A DNA stretch of 64,000 nucleotides, from positions 44,006,501-44,070,500 of the forward strand of contig OX940863.1 of NCBI GenBank assembly GCA_954871525.1, in the 5' to 3' direction. The notes below the pieces were generated by a model. It saw nothing but the letters and a program-made list of their open reading frames with translations. It did not search any database and had not been told where the DNA came from. This document shows positions 41,473 to 53,346 of the stretch, one piece after another. Positions within the stretch are counted from its first letter, which is position 1. The number at the start of each line of letters is the position of its first letter. Source of the stretch: Parietaria judaica. Its lineage: Eukaryota; Streptophyta; Magnoliopsida; Rosales; Urticaceae. Made by a program: the position numbers and the translations under genes.

Positions 41473-44400
41473 TGCGTGCTCCAAAAAAAACTGAGTCTTT
41501 TTCCCATTTTACGCGAAAGAACCCTAATTAAACGATATTTTAAACAAAAAATGAACTTCCAAATGCTAAACAATGTGTAATTGTATCACATTTACTTATT
41601 TTAATCCCTAAATAGCAAAGCACTATCTCGTAGTTTCTTTATGAAGCCGTTAATGGGTTAAAATCTTTACCGAAAAGTGTTAAAAATTGGTTTTCTTGCG
41701 AGAGAAAATACGATCCGTTCTAGACGAAATTTGAGTTGCTAGACCTTCGTTAGGGTGGTATTGTTATAAATTGGTTTAGTTTTGGCATTAAAAGTTTTTG
41801 GAGCTATCTTTAAACCCAGTTTCAACAATTAGTGCGTGCTCCAAAAAAAACCGAGTCTTTTTCCCATTTTACGCGAAAGAACCCTAATAAAACTATATTT
41901 TAAACAAAAAATGGACTTCCAAATGCTAAAAAATGTGTAATTGTATCACATTTACTTATTTTAATCCCTAAATAGCAAAGCACTATCTCGTAGTTTCTAT
42001 ATGAAGCCGTTAATGGGTTAAAATCTTTACCGAAAAGTGTTAAAAATTGGTTTTCTTGCGAGAGAAAACACGATCCGTTCTAGACAAAATTTGAGTTGCT
42101 AGACCTTCGTTAGGGTGGTATTGTTATAAATTGGTTTAGTTTTGGCATTAAAAAATTTTGGAGCTATCTTTAAACCCAGTTTCAACAATTAGTGCGTGCT
42201 CCAAAAAAAACCGAGTCTTTTTCCCATTTTACGCGAAAGAACCCTAATAAAACTATATTTTAAACAAAAAATGGACTTCCAAATGCTAAAAAATGTGTAA
42301 TTGTATCACATTTACTTATTTTAATCCCTAAATAGCAAAGCACTATCTCGTAGTTTCTATATGAAGCCGTTAATGGGTTAAAATCTTTACCGAAAAGTGT
42401 TAAAAATTGGTTTTCTTGCGAGAGAAAATACGATCCGTTCTAGACGAAATTTGAGTTGCTAGACCTTCGTTAGGGTGGTATTGTTATAAATTGGTTTAGT
42501 TTTGGCATTAAAAGTTTTTGGAGCTATCTTTAAACCCAGTTTCAACAATTAGTGCGTGCTCCAAAAAAAACCGAGTCTTTTTCTTATTTTACGCGAAAGA
42601 ACCCTAATAAAACTATATTTTAAACAAAAAATGGACTTCCAAATGCTAAAAAATGTGTAATTGTATCACATTTACTTATTTTAATCCCTAAATAGCAAAG
42701 CACTATCTCGTAGTTTCTATATGAAGCCGTTAATGGGTTAAAATCTTTACCGAAAAGTGTTAAAAATTGGTTTTCTTGCGAGAGAAAACACGATCCGTTC
42801 TAGACAAAATTTGAGTTGCTAGACCTTCGTTAGGGTGGTATTGTTATAAATTGGTTTAGTTTTGGCATTAAAAAATTTTGGAGCTATCTTTAAACCCAGT
42901 TTCAACAATTAGTGCGTGCTCCAAAAAAAACCGAGTCTTTTTCCCATTTTACGCGAAAGAACCCTAATAAAACTATATTTTAAACAAAAAATGGACTTCC
43001 AAATGCTAAAAAATGTGTAATTGTATCACATTTACTTATTTTAATCCCTAAATAGCAAAGCACTATCTCGTAGTTTCTATATGAAGCCGTTAATGGGTTA
43101 AAATCTTTACCGAAAAGTGTTAAAAATTGGTTTTCTTGCGAGAGCAAATACGATCCGTTCTTGACGAAATTTGAGTTGCTAGACTTTCGTTAGGGTGGTA
43201 TTGTTGTAAATTGGTTTAGTTTTGGCATTAAATTTTTTTGAAGCTCTCTTTAAACTCATTTTCAACAATTAATGCGTGCTCCAAAAAAAACTGAGTCTTT
43301 TTCCCATTTTACGCAAAAGAACCCTTATTAAACGAATTTTTAAACAAAAATTGAACTTCCTAATGCTAAATAATATGTAATTGTATCACATTTACTTATT
43401 TTAATCCCTAAATAGCGAAGCACTATCTCGTAGTTTCTATATGAAGCCGTTAATGGGTTAAAATCTTTACCGAAAAGTGTTAAAAATTGGTTTTCTTGCG
43501 AGAGAAAATACGATCCGTTCTAGACGAAATTTGAGTTGCTAGACCTTCGTTAGGGTGGTATTGTTATAAATTGGTTTAGTTTTGGCATTAAAAGTTTTTG
43601 GAGCTATCTTTAAACCCAGTTTCAACAATTAGTGCGTGCTCCAAAAAAAACCGAGTCTTTTTCCCATTTTACGCGAAAGAACCCTAATAAAACTATATTT
43701 TAAACAAAAAATGGACTTCCAAATGCTAAAAAATGTGTAATTGTATCACATTTACTTATTTTAATCCCTAAATAGCAAAGCACTATCTCGTAGTTTCTAT
43801 ATGAAGCCGTTAATGGGTTAAAATCTTTACCGAAAAGTGTTAAAAATTGGTTTTCTTGCGAGAGAAAATACGATCCGTTCTAGACAAAATTTGAGTTGCT
43901 AGACCTTCGTTAGGGTGGTATTGTTATAAATTGGTTTAGTTTTGGCATTAAAAATTTTTGGAGCTATCTTTAAACCCAGTTCCAACAATTAGTGCGTGCT
44001 CCAAAAAAAACCGAGTCTTTTTCCCATTTTACGCGAAAGAACCCTAATAAAACTATATTTTAAACAAAAAATGGACTTCCAAATGCTAAAAAATGTGTAA
44101 TTGTATCACATTTACTTATTTTAATCCCTAAATAGCAAAGCACTATCTCGTAGTTTCTATATGAAGCCGTTAATGGGTTAAAATCTTTACCGAAAAGTGT
44201 TAAAAATTGGTTTTCTTGCGAGAGCAAATACGATCCGTTCTTGACGAAATTTGAGTTGCTAGACTTTCGTTAGGGTGGTATTGTTGTAAATTGGTTTAGT
44301 TTTGGCATTAAATTTTTTTGAAGCTCTCTTTAAACTCATTTTCAACAATTAATGCGTGCTCCAAAAAAAACTGAGTCTTTTTCCCATTTTACGCGAAAGA

Positions 44401-47232
44401 ACCCTAATTAAACGATATTTTAAACAAAAAATGAACTTCCAAATGCTAAACAATGTGTAATTGTATCACATTTACTTATTTTAATCCCTAAATAGCAAAG
44501 CACTATCTCGTAGTTTCTTTATGAAGCCGTTAATGGGTTAAAATCTTTACCGAAAAGTGTTAAAAATTGGTTTTCTTGCGAGAGAAAATACGATCCGTTC
44601 TAGACGAAATTTGAGTTGCTAGACCTTCGTTAGGGTGGTATTGTTATAAATTGGTTTAGTTTTGGCATTAAAAGTTTTTGGAGCTATCTTTAAACCCAGT
44701 TTCAACAATTAGTGCGTGCTCCAAAAAAAACCGAGTCTTTTTCCCATTTTACGCGAAAGAACCCTAATAAAACTATATTTTAAACAAAAAATGGACTTCC
44801 AAATGCTAAAAAATGTGTAATTGTATCACATTTACTTATTTTAATCCCTAAATAGCAAAGCACTATCTCGTAGTTTCTATATGAAGCCGTTAATGGGTTA
44901 AAATCTTTACCGAAAAGTGTTAAAAATTGGTTTTCTTGCGAGAGAAAACACGATCCGTTCTAGACAAAATTTGAGTTGCTAGACCTTCGTTAGGGTGGTA
45001 TTGTTATAAATTGGTTTAGTTTTGGCATTAAAAAATTTTGGAGCTATCTTTAAACCCAGTTTCAACAATTAGTGCGTGCTCCAAAAAAAACCGAGTCTTT
45101 TTCCCATTTTACGCGAAAGAACCCTAATAAAACTATATTTTAAACAAAAAATGGACTTCCAAATGCTAAAAAATGTGTAATTGTATCACATTTACTTATT
45201 TTAATCCCTAAATAGCAAAGCACTATCTCGTAGTTTCTATATGAAGCCGTTAATGGGTTAAAATCTTTACCGAAAAGTGTTAAAAATTGGTTTTCTTGCG
45301 AGAGAAAATACGATCCGTTCTAGACGAAATTTGAGTTGCTAGACCTTCGTTAGGGTGGTATTGTTATAAATTGGTTTAGTTTTGGCATTAAAAGTTTTTG
45401 GAGCTATCTTTAAACCCAGTTTCAACAATTAGTGCGTGCTCCAAAAAAAACCGAGTCTTTTTCTTATTTTACGCGAAAGAACCCTAATAAAACTATATTT
45501 TAAACAAAAAATGGACTTCCAAATGCTAAAAAATGTGTAATTGTATCACATTTACTTATTTTAATCCCTAAATAGCAAAGCACTATCTCGTAGTTTCTAT
45601 ATGAAGCCGTTAATGGGTTAAAATCTTTACCGAAAAGTGTTAAAAATTGGTTTTCTTGCGAGAGAAAACACGATCCGTTCTAGACAAAATTTGAGTTGCT
45701 AGACCTTCGTTAGGGTGGTATTGTTATAAATTGGTTTAGTTTTGGCATTAAAAAATTTTGGAGCTATCTTTAAACCCAGTTTCAACAATTAGTGCGTGCT
45801 CCAAAAAAAACCGAGTCTTTTTCCCATTTTACGCGAAAGAACCCTAATAAAACTATATTTTAAACAAAAAATGGACTTCCAAATGCTAAAAAATGTGTAA
45901 TTGTATCACATTTACTTATTTTAATCCCTAAATAGCAAAGCACTATCTCGTAGTTTCTATATGAAGCCGTTAATGGGTTAAAATCTTTACCGAAAAGTGT
46001 TAAAAATTGGTTTTCTTGCGAGAGCAAATACGATCCGTTCTTGACGAAATTTGAGTTGCTAGACTTTCGTTAGGGTGGTATTGTTGTAAATTGGTTTAGT
46101 TTTGGCATTAAATTTTTTTGAAGCTCTCTTTAAACTCATTTTCAACAATTAATGCGTGCTCCAAAAAAAACTGAGTCTTTTTCCCATTTTACGCAAAAGA
46201 ACCCTTATTAAACGAATTTTTAAACAAAAATTGAACTTCCTAATGCTAAATAATATGTAATTGTATCACATTTACTTATTTTAATCCCTAAATAGCGAAG
46301 CACTATCTCGTAGTTTCTATATGAAGCCGTTAATGGGTTAAAATCTTTACCGAAAAGTGTTAAAAATTGGTTTTCTTGCGAGAGAAAATACGATCCGTTC
46401 TAGACGAAATTTGAGTTGCTAGACCTTCGTTAGGGTGGTATTGTTATAAATTGGTTTAGTTTTGGCATTAAAAGTTTTTGGAGCTATCTTTAAACCCAGT
46501 TTCAACAATTAGTGCGTGCTCCAAAAAAAACCGAGTCTTTTTCCCATTTTACGCGAAAGAACCCTAATAAAACTATATTTTAAACAAAAAATGGACTTCC
46601 AAATGCTAAAAAATGTGTAATTGTATCACATTTACTTATTTTAATCCCTAAATAGCAAAGCACTATCTCGTAGTTTCTATATGAAGCCGTTAATGGGTTA
46701 AAATCTTTACCGAAAAGTGTTAAAAATTGGTTTTCTTGCGAGAGAAAATACGATCCGTTCTAGACAAAATTTGAGTTGCTAGACCTTCGTTAGGGTGGTA
46801 TTGTTATAAATTGGTTTATTTTTGGCATTAAAAATTTTTGGAGCTATCTTTAAACCCAGTTCCAACAATTAGTGCGTGCTCCAAAAAAAACCGAGTCTTT
46901 TTCCCATTTTACGCGAAAGAACCCTAATAAAACTATATTTTAAACAAAAAATGGACTTCCAAATGCTAAAAAATGTGTAATTGTATCACATTTACTTATT
47001 TTAATCCCTAAATAGCAAAGCACTATCTCGTAGTTTCTATATGAAGCCGTTAATGGGTTAAAATCTTTACCGAAAAGTGTTAAAAATTGGTTTTCTTGCG
47101 AGAGCAAATACGATCCGTTCTTGACGAAATTTGAGTTGCTAGACTTTCGTTAGGGTGGTATTGTTGTAAATTGGTTTAGTTTTGGCATTAAATTTTTTTG
47201 AAGCTCTCTTTAAACTCAGTTTCAACAATTAA
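41473..47232. repeat. Recent 2880-bp (8-mer) tandem duplication
   Basis: Lines from about 41473 to 44352 repeat at 44353-47232 with only about one to three differences, for example GGTTTAGTTTT versus GGTTTATTTTT near 43931/46811. Shared rare markers at exactly 2880 bp are TTTCTTTATG (41637/44517), GAAAACACG (two per unit), AAAAAATTTTGG (42151/45031 and 42871/45751), TTTCTTATTTT (42581/45461), ACGCAAAAG (43311/46191) and GTTCCAAC (43979/46859). The monomer at 44301 is B-type before about 44353 and A1-type after about 44405, and is the joint of the duplication. Confidence 0.92.
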
Positions 47233-50200
47233 TGCGTGCTCCAAAAAAAACTGAGTCTTTTTCCCATTTTACGCAAAAGAACCCTTATTAAACGAATTTT
47301 TAAACAAAAATTGAACTTCCTAATGCTAAATAATATGTAATTGTATCACATTTACTTATTTTAATCCCTAAATAGCGAAGCACTATCTCGTAGTTTCTAT
47401 ATGAAGCCGTTAATGGGTTAAAATCTTTACCGAAAAGTGTTAAAAATTGGTTTTCTTGCGAGAGAAAATACGATCCGTTCTAGACGAAATTTGAGTTGCT
47501 AGACCTTCGTTAGGGTGGTATTGTTATAAATTGGTTTAGTTTTGGCATTAAAAGTTTTTGGAGCTATCTTTAAACCCAGTTTCAACAATTAGTGCGTGCT
47601 CCAAAAAAAACCGAGTCTTTTTCCCATTTTACGCGAAAGAACCCTAATAAAACTATATTTTAAACAAAAAATGAACTTCCAAATGCTAAACAATGTGTAA
47701 TTGTATCACATTTACTTATTTTAATCCCTAAATAGCAAAGCACTATCTCGTAGTTTCTATATGAAGCCGTTAATGGGTTAAAATCTTTACCGAAAAGTGT
47801 TAAAAATTGGTTTTCTTGCGAGAGCAAATACGATCCGTTCTTGACGAAATTTGAGTTGCTAGACTTTCGTTAGGGTGGTATTGTTGTAAATTGGTTTAGT
47901 TTTGGCATTAAATTTTTTTGAAGCTCTCTTTAAACTCAGTTTCAACAATTAATGCGTGCTCCAAAAAAAACTGAGTCTTTTTCCCATTTTACGCAAAAGA
48001 ACCCTTATTAAACGAATTTTTAAACAAAAATTGAACTTCCTAATGCTAAATAATATGTAATTGTATCACATTTACTTATTTTAATCCCTAAATAGCGAAG
48101 CACTATCTCGTAGTTTCTATATGAAGCCGTTAATGGGTTAAAATCTTTACCGAAAAGTGTTAAAAATTGGTTTTCTTGCGAGAGAAAATACGATCCGTTC
48201 TAGACAAAATTTGAGTTGCTAGACCTTCGTTAGGGTGGTATTGTTATAAATTGGTTTAGTTTTGGCATTAAAAAATTTTGGAGCTATCTTTAAACCCAGT
48301 TTCAACAATTAGTGCGTGCTCCAAAAAAAACCGAGTCTTTTTCCCATTTTACGCGAAAGAACCCTAATAAAACTATATTTTAAACAAAAAATGGACTTCC
48401 AAATGCTAAAAAATGTGTAATTGTATCACATTTACTTATTTTAATCCCTAAATAGCAAAGCACTATCTCGTAGTTTCTATATGAAGCCGTTAATGGGTTA
48501 AAATCTTTACCGAAAAGTATTAAAAATTGGTTTTCTTGCGAGAGCAAATACGATCCGTTCTTGACGAAATTTGAGTTGCTAGACTTTCGTTAGGGTGGTA
48601 TTGTTGTAAATTGGTTTAGTTTTGGCATTAAATTTTTTTGAAGCTCTCTTTAAACTCAGTTTCAACAATTAATGCGTGCTCCAAAAAAAACTGAGTCTTT
48701 TTCCCATTTTACGCAAAAGAACCCTTATTAAACGAATTTTTAAACAAAAATTGAACTTCCTAATGCTAAATAATATGTAATTGTATCACATTTACTTATT
48801 TTAATCCCTAAATAGCGAAGCACTATCCCGTAGTTTCTATATGAAGCCGTTAATGGGTTAAAATCTTTACCGAAAAGTGTTAAAAATTGGTTTTCTTGCG
48901 AGAGAAAATACGATCCGTTCTAGACGAAATTTGAGTTGCTAGACCTTCGTTAGGGTGGTATTGTTTTAAATTGGTTTAGTTTTGGCATTAAAAGTTTTTG
49001 GAGCTATCTTTAAACCCAGTTTCAACAATTAGTGCGTGCTCCAAAAAAAACCGAGTCTTTTTCCCATTTTACGCGAAAGAACCCTAATAAAACTATATTT
49101 TAAACAAAAAATGGACTTCCAAATGCTAAACAATGTGTAATTGTATCACATTTACTTATTTTAATCCCTAAATAGCAAAGCACTATCTCGTAGTTTCTAT
49201 ATGAAGCCGTTAATGGGTTAAAATCTTTACCGAAAAGTGTTAAAAATTGGTTTTCTTGCGAGAGAAAATACGATCCGTTCTTGACGAAATTTGAGTTGCT
49301 AGACTTTCGTTAGGGTGGTATTGTTGTATATTGGTTTAGTTTTGGCATTAAATTTTTTTGAAGCTCTCTTTAAACTCAGTTTCAACAATTAATGCGTGCT
49401 CCAAAAAAAACTGAGTCTTTTTCCCATTTTACGCGAAAGAACCCTTATTAAACGAATTTTTAAACAAAAATTGAACTTCCTAATGCTAAATAATGTGTAA
49501 TTGTATCAAATTTACTTATTTTAATCCCTAAATAGCGAAGCACTATCTCGTAGTTTCTATATGAAGCCGTTAATGGGTTAAAATCTTTACCGAAAAGTGT
49601 TAAAAATTGGTTTTCTTGCGAGAGAAAATACGATCCGTTCTAGACGAAATTTGAGTTGCTAGACCTTCGTTAGGGTGGTATTGTTATAAATTGGTTTAGT
49701 TTTGGCATTAAAAGTTTTTGGAGCTATCTTTAAACCCAGTTTCAACAATTAGTGCGTGCTCCAAAAAAACCGAGTCTTTTTCCCATTTTACGCGAAAGAA
49801 CCCTAATAAAACTATATTTTAAACAAAAAATGAACTTCCAAATGCTAAACAATGTGTAATTGTATCACATTTACTTATTTTAATCCCTAAATAGCAAAGC
49901 ACTATCTCGTAGTTTCTATATGAAGCCGTTAATGGGTTAAAATCTTTACCGAAAAGTGTTAAAAATTTGTTTTCTTTGCGAGAGCAAATACGATCCGTTC
50001 TTGACGAAATTTGAGTTGCTAGACTTTCGTTAGGGTGGTATTGTTGTAAATTGGTTTAGTTTTGGCATTAAATTTTTTTGAAGCTCTCTTTAAACTCAGT
50101 TTCAACAATTAATGCGTGCTCCAAAAAAAACTGAGTCTTTTTCCCATTTATGCGAAAGAACCCTTATTAAACGAATTTTTAAACAAAAATTGAACTTCCT

Positions 50201-50419
50201 AATGCTAAATAATATGTAATTGTATCACATTTACTTATTTTAATCCCTAAATAGCGAAGCACTATCTCGTAGTTTCTATATGAAGCCGTTAATGGGTTAA
50301 AATCTTTACCGAAAAGTGTTAAAAATTGGTTTTCTTGCGAGAGAAAATACGATCCGTTCTAGACAAAATTTGAGTTGCTAGACCTTCGTTAGGGTGGTAT
50401 TGTTATAAATTGGTTTAGT
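47181..50419. repeat. B-A dimer higher-order repeat, 720 bp
   Basis: B monomers at 47181, 47901, 48621, 49341 and 50061 alternate strictly with A monomers at 47541, 48261, 48981 and 49701. This is the densest B zone in the right half of the array. Copies are distinguishable: ACGCAAAAG is present in the first three B monomers but not in the fourth or fifth, the A copy at 48261 has AAAAAATTTTGG, and 50061 has a one-base-short CCCATTTATGCG. Confidence 0.85.
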
Positions 50420-52577
50420 TTTGGCATTAAAAGTTTTTGGAGCTATCTTTAAACCCAGTTTCAACAATTAGTGCGTGCTCCAAAAAAAACCGAGTCTTTT
50501 TCCCATTTTACGCGAAAGAACCCTAATAAAACTATATTTTAAACAAAAAATGAACTTCCAAATGGTAAACAATGCGTAATTGTATCACATTTACTTATTT
50601 TAATCCCTAAATAGCAAAGCACTATCTCGTAGTTTCTATATGAAGCCGTTAATGGGTTAAAATCTTTACCGAAAAGTGTTAAAAATTGGTTTTCTTGCGA
50701 GAGAAAATACGATCCGTTCTTGACGAAATTTGAGTTGCTAGACCTTCGTTAGGGTGGTATTGTTATAAATTGGTTTAGTTTTGGCATTAAAAGTTTTTGG
50801 AGCTATCTTTAAACCCAGTTTCAACAATTAGTGCGTGCTCCAAAAAAACCCGAGTCTTTTTCCCATTTTACGCGAAAGAACCCTAATAAAACTATATTTT
50901 AAACAAAAAATGAACTTCCAAATGCTAAACAATGTGTAATTGTATCACATTTACTTATTTTAATCCCTAAATAGCAAAGCACTATCTCGTAGTTTCTATA
51001 TGAAGCCGTTAATGGGTTAAAATCTTTACCGAAAAGTGTTAAAAATTGGTTTTCTTGCGAGAGAAAATACGATCCGTTCTAGACGAAATTTGAGTTGCTA
51101 GACCTTCGTTAGGGTGGTATTGTTATAAATTGGTTTAGTTTTGGCATTAAAAGTTTTTGGAGCTATCTTTAAACCCAGTTTCAACAATTAGTGCGTGCTC
51201 CAAAAAAAACCGAGTCTTTTTCCCATTTACGCGAAAGAACCCTAATAAAACTTTATTTTAAACAAAAAATGAACTTCCAAATGCTAAACAATGTGTAATT
51301 GTATCACATTTACTTATTTTAATCCCTAAATAGCAAAGCACTATCTCGTAGTTTCTATATGAAGCCGTTAATGGGTTAAAATCTTTACCGAAAAGTGTTA
51401 AAAATTGGTTTTCTTGCGAGAGAAAATACGATCCGTTCTAGACAAAATTTGAGTTGCTAGACCTTCGTTAGGGTGGTATTGTTATAAATTGGTTTAGTTT
51501 TGGCATTAAAAGTTTTTGGAGCTATCTTTAAACCCAGTTTCAACAATTAGTGCGTGCTCCAAAAAAAACCGAGTCTTTTTCCCATTTTACGCGAAAGAAC
51601 CCTAATAAAACTATATTTTAAACAAAAAATGAACTTCCAAATGGTAAACAATGCGTAATTGTATCACATTTACTTATTTTAATCCCTAAATAGCAAAGCA
51701 CTATCTCGTAGTTTCTATATGAAGCCGTTAATGGGTTAAAATCTTTACCGAAAAGTGTTAAAAATTGGTTTTCTTGCGAGAGAAAATACGATCCGTTCTT
51801 GACGAAATTTGAGTTGCTAGACCTTCGTTAGGGTGGTATTGTTATAAATTGGTTTAGTTTTGGCATTAAAAGTTTTTGGAGCTATCTTTAAACCCAGTTT
51901 CAACAATTAGTGCGTGCTCCAAAAAAACCCGAGTCTTTTTCCCATTTTACGCGAAAGAACCCTAATAAAACTATATTTTAAACAAAAAATGAACTTCCAA
52001 ATGCTAAACAATGTGTAATTGTATCACATTTACTTATTTTAATCCCTAAATAGCAAAGCACTATCTCGTAGTTTCTATATGAAGCCGTTAATGGGTTAAA
52101 ATCTTTACCGAAAAGTGTTAAAAATTGGTTTTCTTGCGAGAGAAAATACGATCCGTTCTAGACGAAATTTGAGTTGCTAGACCTTCGTTAGGGTGGTATT
52201 GTTATAAATTGGTTTAGTTTTGGCATTAAAAGTTTTTGGAGCTATCTTTAAACCCAGTTTCAACAATTAGTGCGTGCTCCAAAAAAAACCGAGTCTTTTT
52301 CCCATTTACGCGAAAGAACCCTAATAAAACTTTATTTTAAACAAAAAATGAACTTCCAAATGCTAAACAATGTGTAATTGTATCACATTTACTTATTTTA
52401 ATCCCTAAATAGCAAAGCACTATCTCGTAGTTTCTATATGAAGCCGTTAATGGGTTAAAATCTTTACCGAAAAGTGTTAAAAATTGGTTTTCTTGCGAGA
52501 GAAAATACGATCCGTTCTAGACGAAATTTGAGTTGCTAGACCTACGTTAGGGTGGTATTGTTATAAATTGGTTTAGT
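50420..52577. repeat. A-only trimer, 1079 bp, duplicated
   Basis: The two units start at 50420 and 51499. The first monomer of each has AAATGGTAAACAATGCG and TTCTTGACG; the second has CCAAAAAAACCCGAG; the third has CCCATTTACGCG (one base short) and AAACTTTATTTT. The unusual indels are shared, so the duplication is recent. The next monomer has a private CCTACGTTAGG near 52542. This is the last HOR before the retrotransposon. Confidence 0.87.
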
Positions 52578-53136
52578 TTTGGCATTAAAAGTTTTTGGAG
52601 CTATCTTTAAACCCAGTTTCAACAATTAGTGCGTGCTCCAAAAAAAACCGAGTCTTTTTCCCATTTTACGCGAAAGAACCCTAATAAAACTATATTTTAA
52701 ACAAAAAATGGACTTCCAAATGCTAAAAAATGTTTAATTGTATCACATTTACTTATTTTAATCCCTAAATAGCAAAGCACTATCTCGTAGTTTCTATATG
52801 AAGCCGTTAATGGGTTAAAATCTTTACCGAAAAGTGTTAAAAATTGGTTTTCTTGCGAGAGAAAATACGATCCGTTCTAGACGAAATTTGAGTTGCTAGA
52901 CCTTCGTTAGGGTGGTATTGTTATAAATTGGTTTAGTTTTGGCATTAAAAGTTTTTGGAGCTATCTTTAAACCCAGTTTCAACAATTAGTGCGTGCTCCA
53001 AAAAAAACCGAGTCTTTTTCCCATTTTACGCGAAAGAACCCTAATAAAACTATATTTTAAACAAAAAATGAACTTCCAAATGCTAAACAATGTGTAATTG
53101 TATCACATTTACTTATTTTAATCCCTAAATAGCAAA

Positions 53137-53141
53137 GCACT
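53137..53141. repeat. Target-site duplication, left copy
   Basis: The satellite reads ...AGCAAAGCACT immediately before the TG of the 5' LTR. The last five bases, GCACT, correspond to ACACT after the 3' LTR. Four of five bases match. The array norm at this place is GCACT, so the left copy is the unchanged one. Confidence 0.75.
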
Positions 53142-53151
53142 TGTAAAACCC

Positions 53152-53172
53152 AATATATATATAATATATATT
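53152..53172 (+). promoter_or_regulatory. Possible TATA region of the 5' LTR
   Basis: An alternating AT run (ATATATATATAATATATATT) close to the LTR start is followed by a poly-A run and then, about 60-110 bp on, by CT-rich tracts (TTTCTTTCC, TCTCTCTCTC), an arrangement seen at plant core promoters. If this is the promoter, U3 would be very short and most of the LTR would be transcribed leader. The run could equally be simple low-complexity DNA. No transcript evidence is available. Confidence 0.3.
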
Positions 53173-53332
53173 AAAAAAAAAAAAAAGAGTTGTCAGGGAA
53201 AGGTTCGAATAATAAACCATTGCCCCTCCTTTTTTTTTTCTTTCCTCATCTTCCCGTAGCTCCCTTTCTCTCTCTCTCTATTTATTTCGTTCTCCCATCA
53301 AAGATTCAAAGCTCCATATCTCGGTCACCGGA

Positions 53333-53346
53333 GCTCCGATCGGAGC
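53333..53346. repeat. 14-bp perfect palindrome in the LTR
   Basis: GCTCCGATCGGAGC is its own reverse complement. The same palindrome is at 59217-59230 in the 3' LTR. It lies in the GC-rich section just downstream of the pyrimidine tracts and could be a dimeric protein-binding site or a small RNA hairpin; nothing in the sequence decides this. Confidence 0.6.

Larger units (their letters stand above)
1..53141. repeat. Tandem satellite array, 360-361 bp monomer (left block)
   Basis: About 147 head-to-tail copies of an AT-rich monomer (about 32% GC, counted on one copy), each recognisable by TTTGGCATTAAA at its chosen start. Starts fall at 1, 362, 722, 1083, 1444 and so on. Between about 12979 and 19819, and in most of the later array, the spacing is exactly 360 bp. 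All copies have the same orientation and no inversion or foreign spacer is seen before 53142. No open frame of 60 codons occurs. Because 360 is divisible by 3, any open frame would run on through many copies, so each monomer must carry stops in all six frames, which argues against coding. Length, homogeneity and higher-order structure fit a centromeric or pericentromeric satellite of a plant. I do not recognise it as a named family. Confidence 0.98.

Noticed and set aside
1..53141. TTAGGG and AACCCTAA motifs in the satellite, resembling telomere repeats
   Set aside because: Each occurs once per 360-bp monomer in a fixed context (CGTTAGGGTGG, GAACCCTAAT), never in tandem, so this is not telomeric sequence.
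1..53141. CENP-B-box-like CTTCGTTAGGGTGG in each A monomer
   Set aside because: Only the left TTCG half agrees with the mammalian box; the essential A and CGGG positions do not match, and plants are not known to use that box in this way.
1..53141. Possible CRISPR-like array because of regular repeats
   Set aside because: The repeat unit has no short repeat plus unique spacer structure; whole 360-bp units are repeated, as in a eukaryotic satellite.
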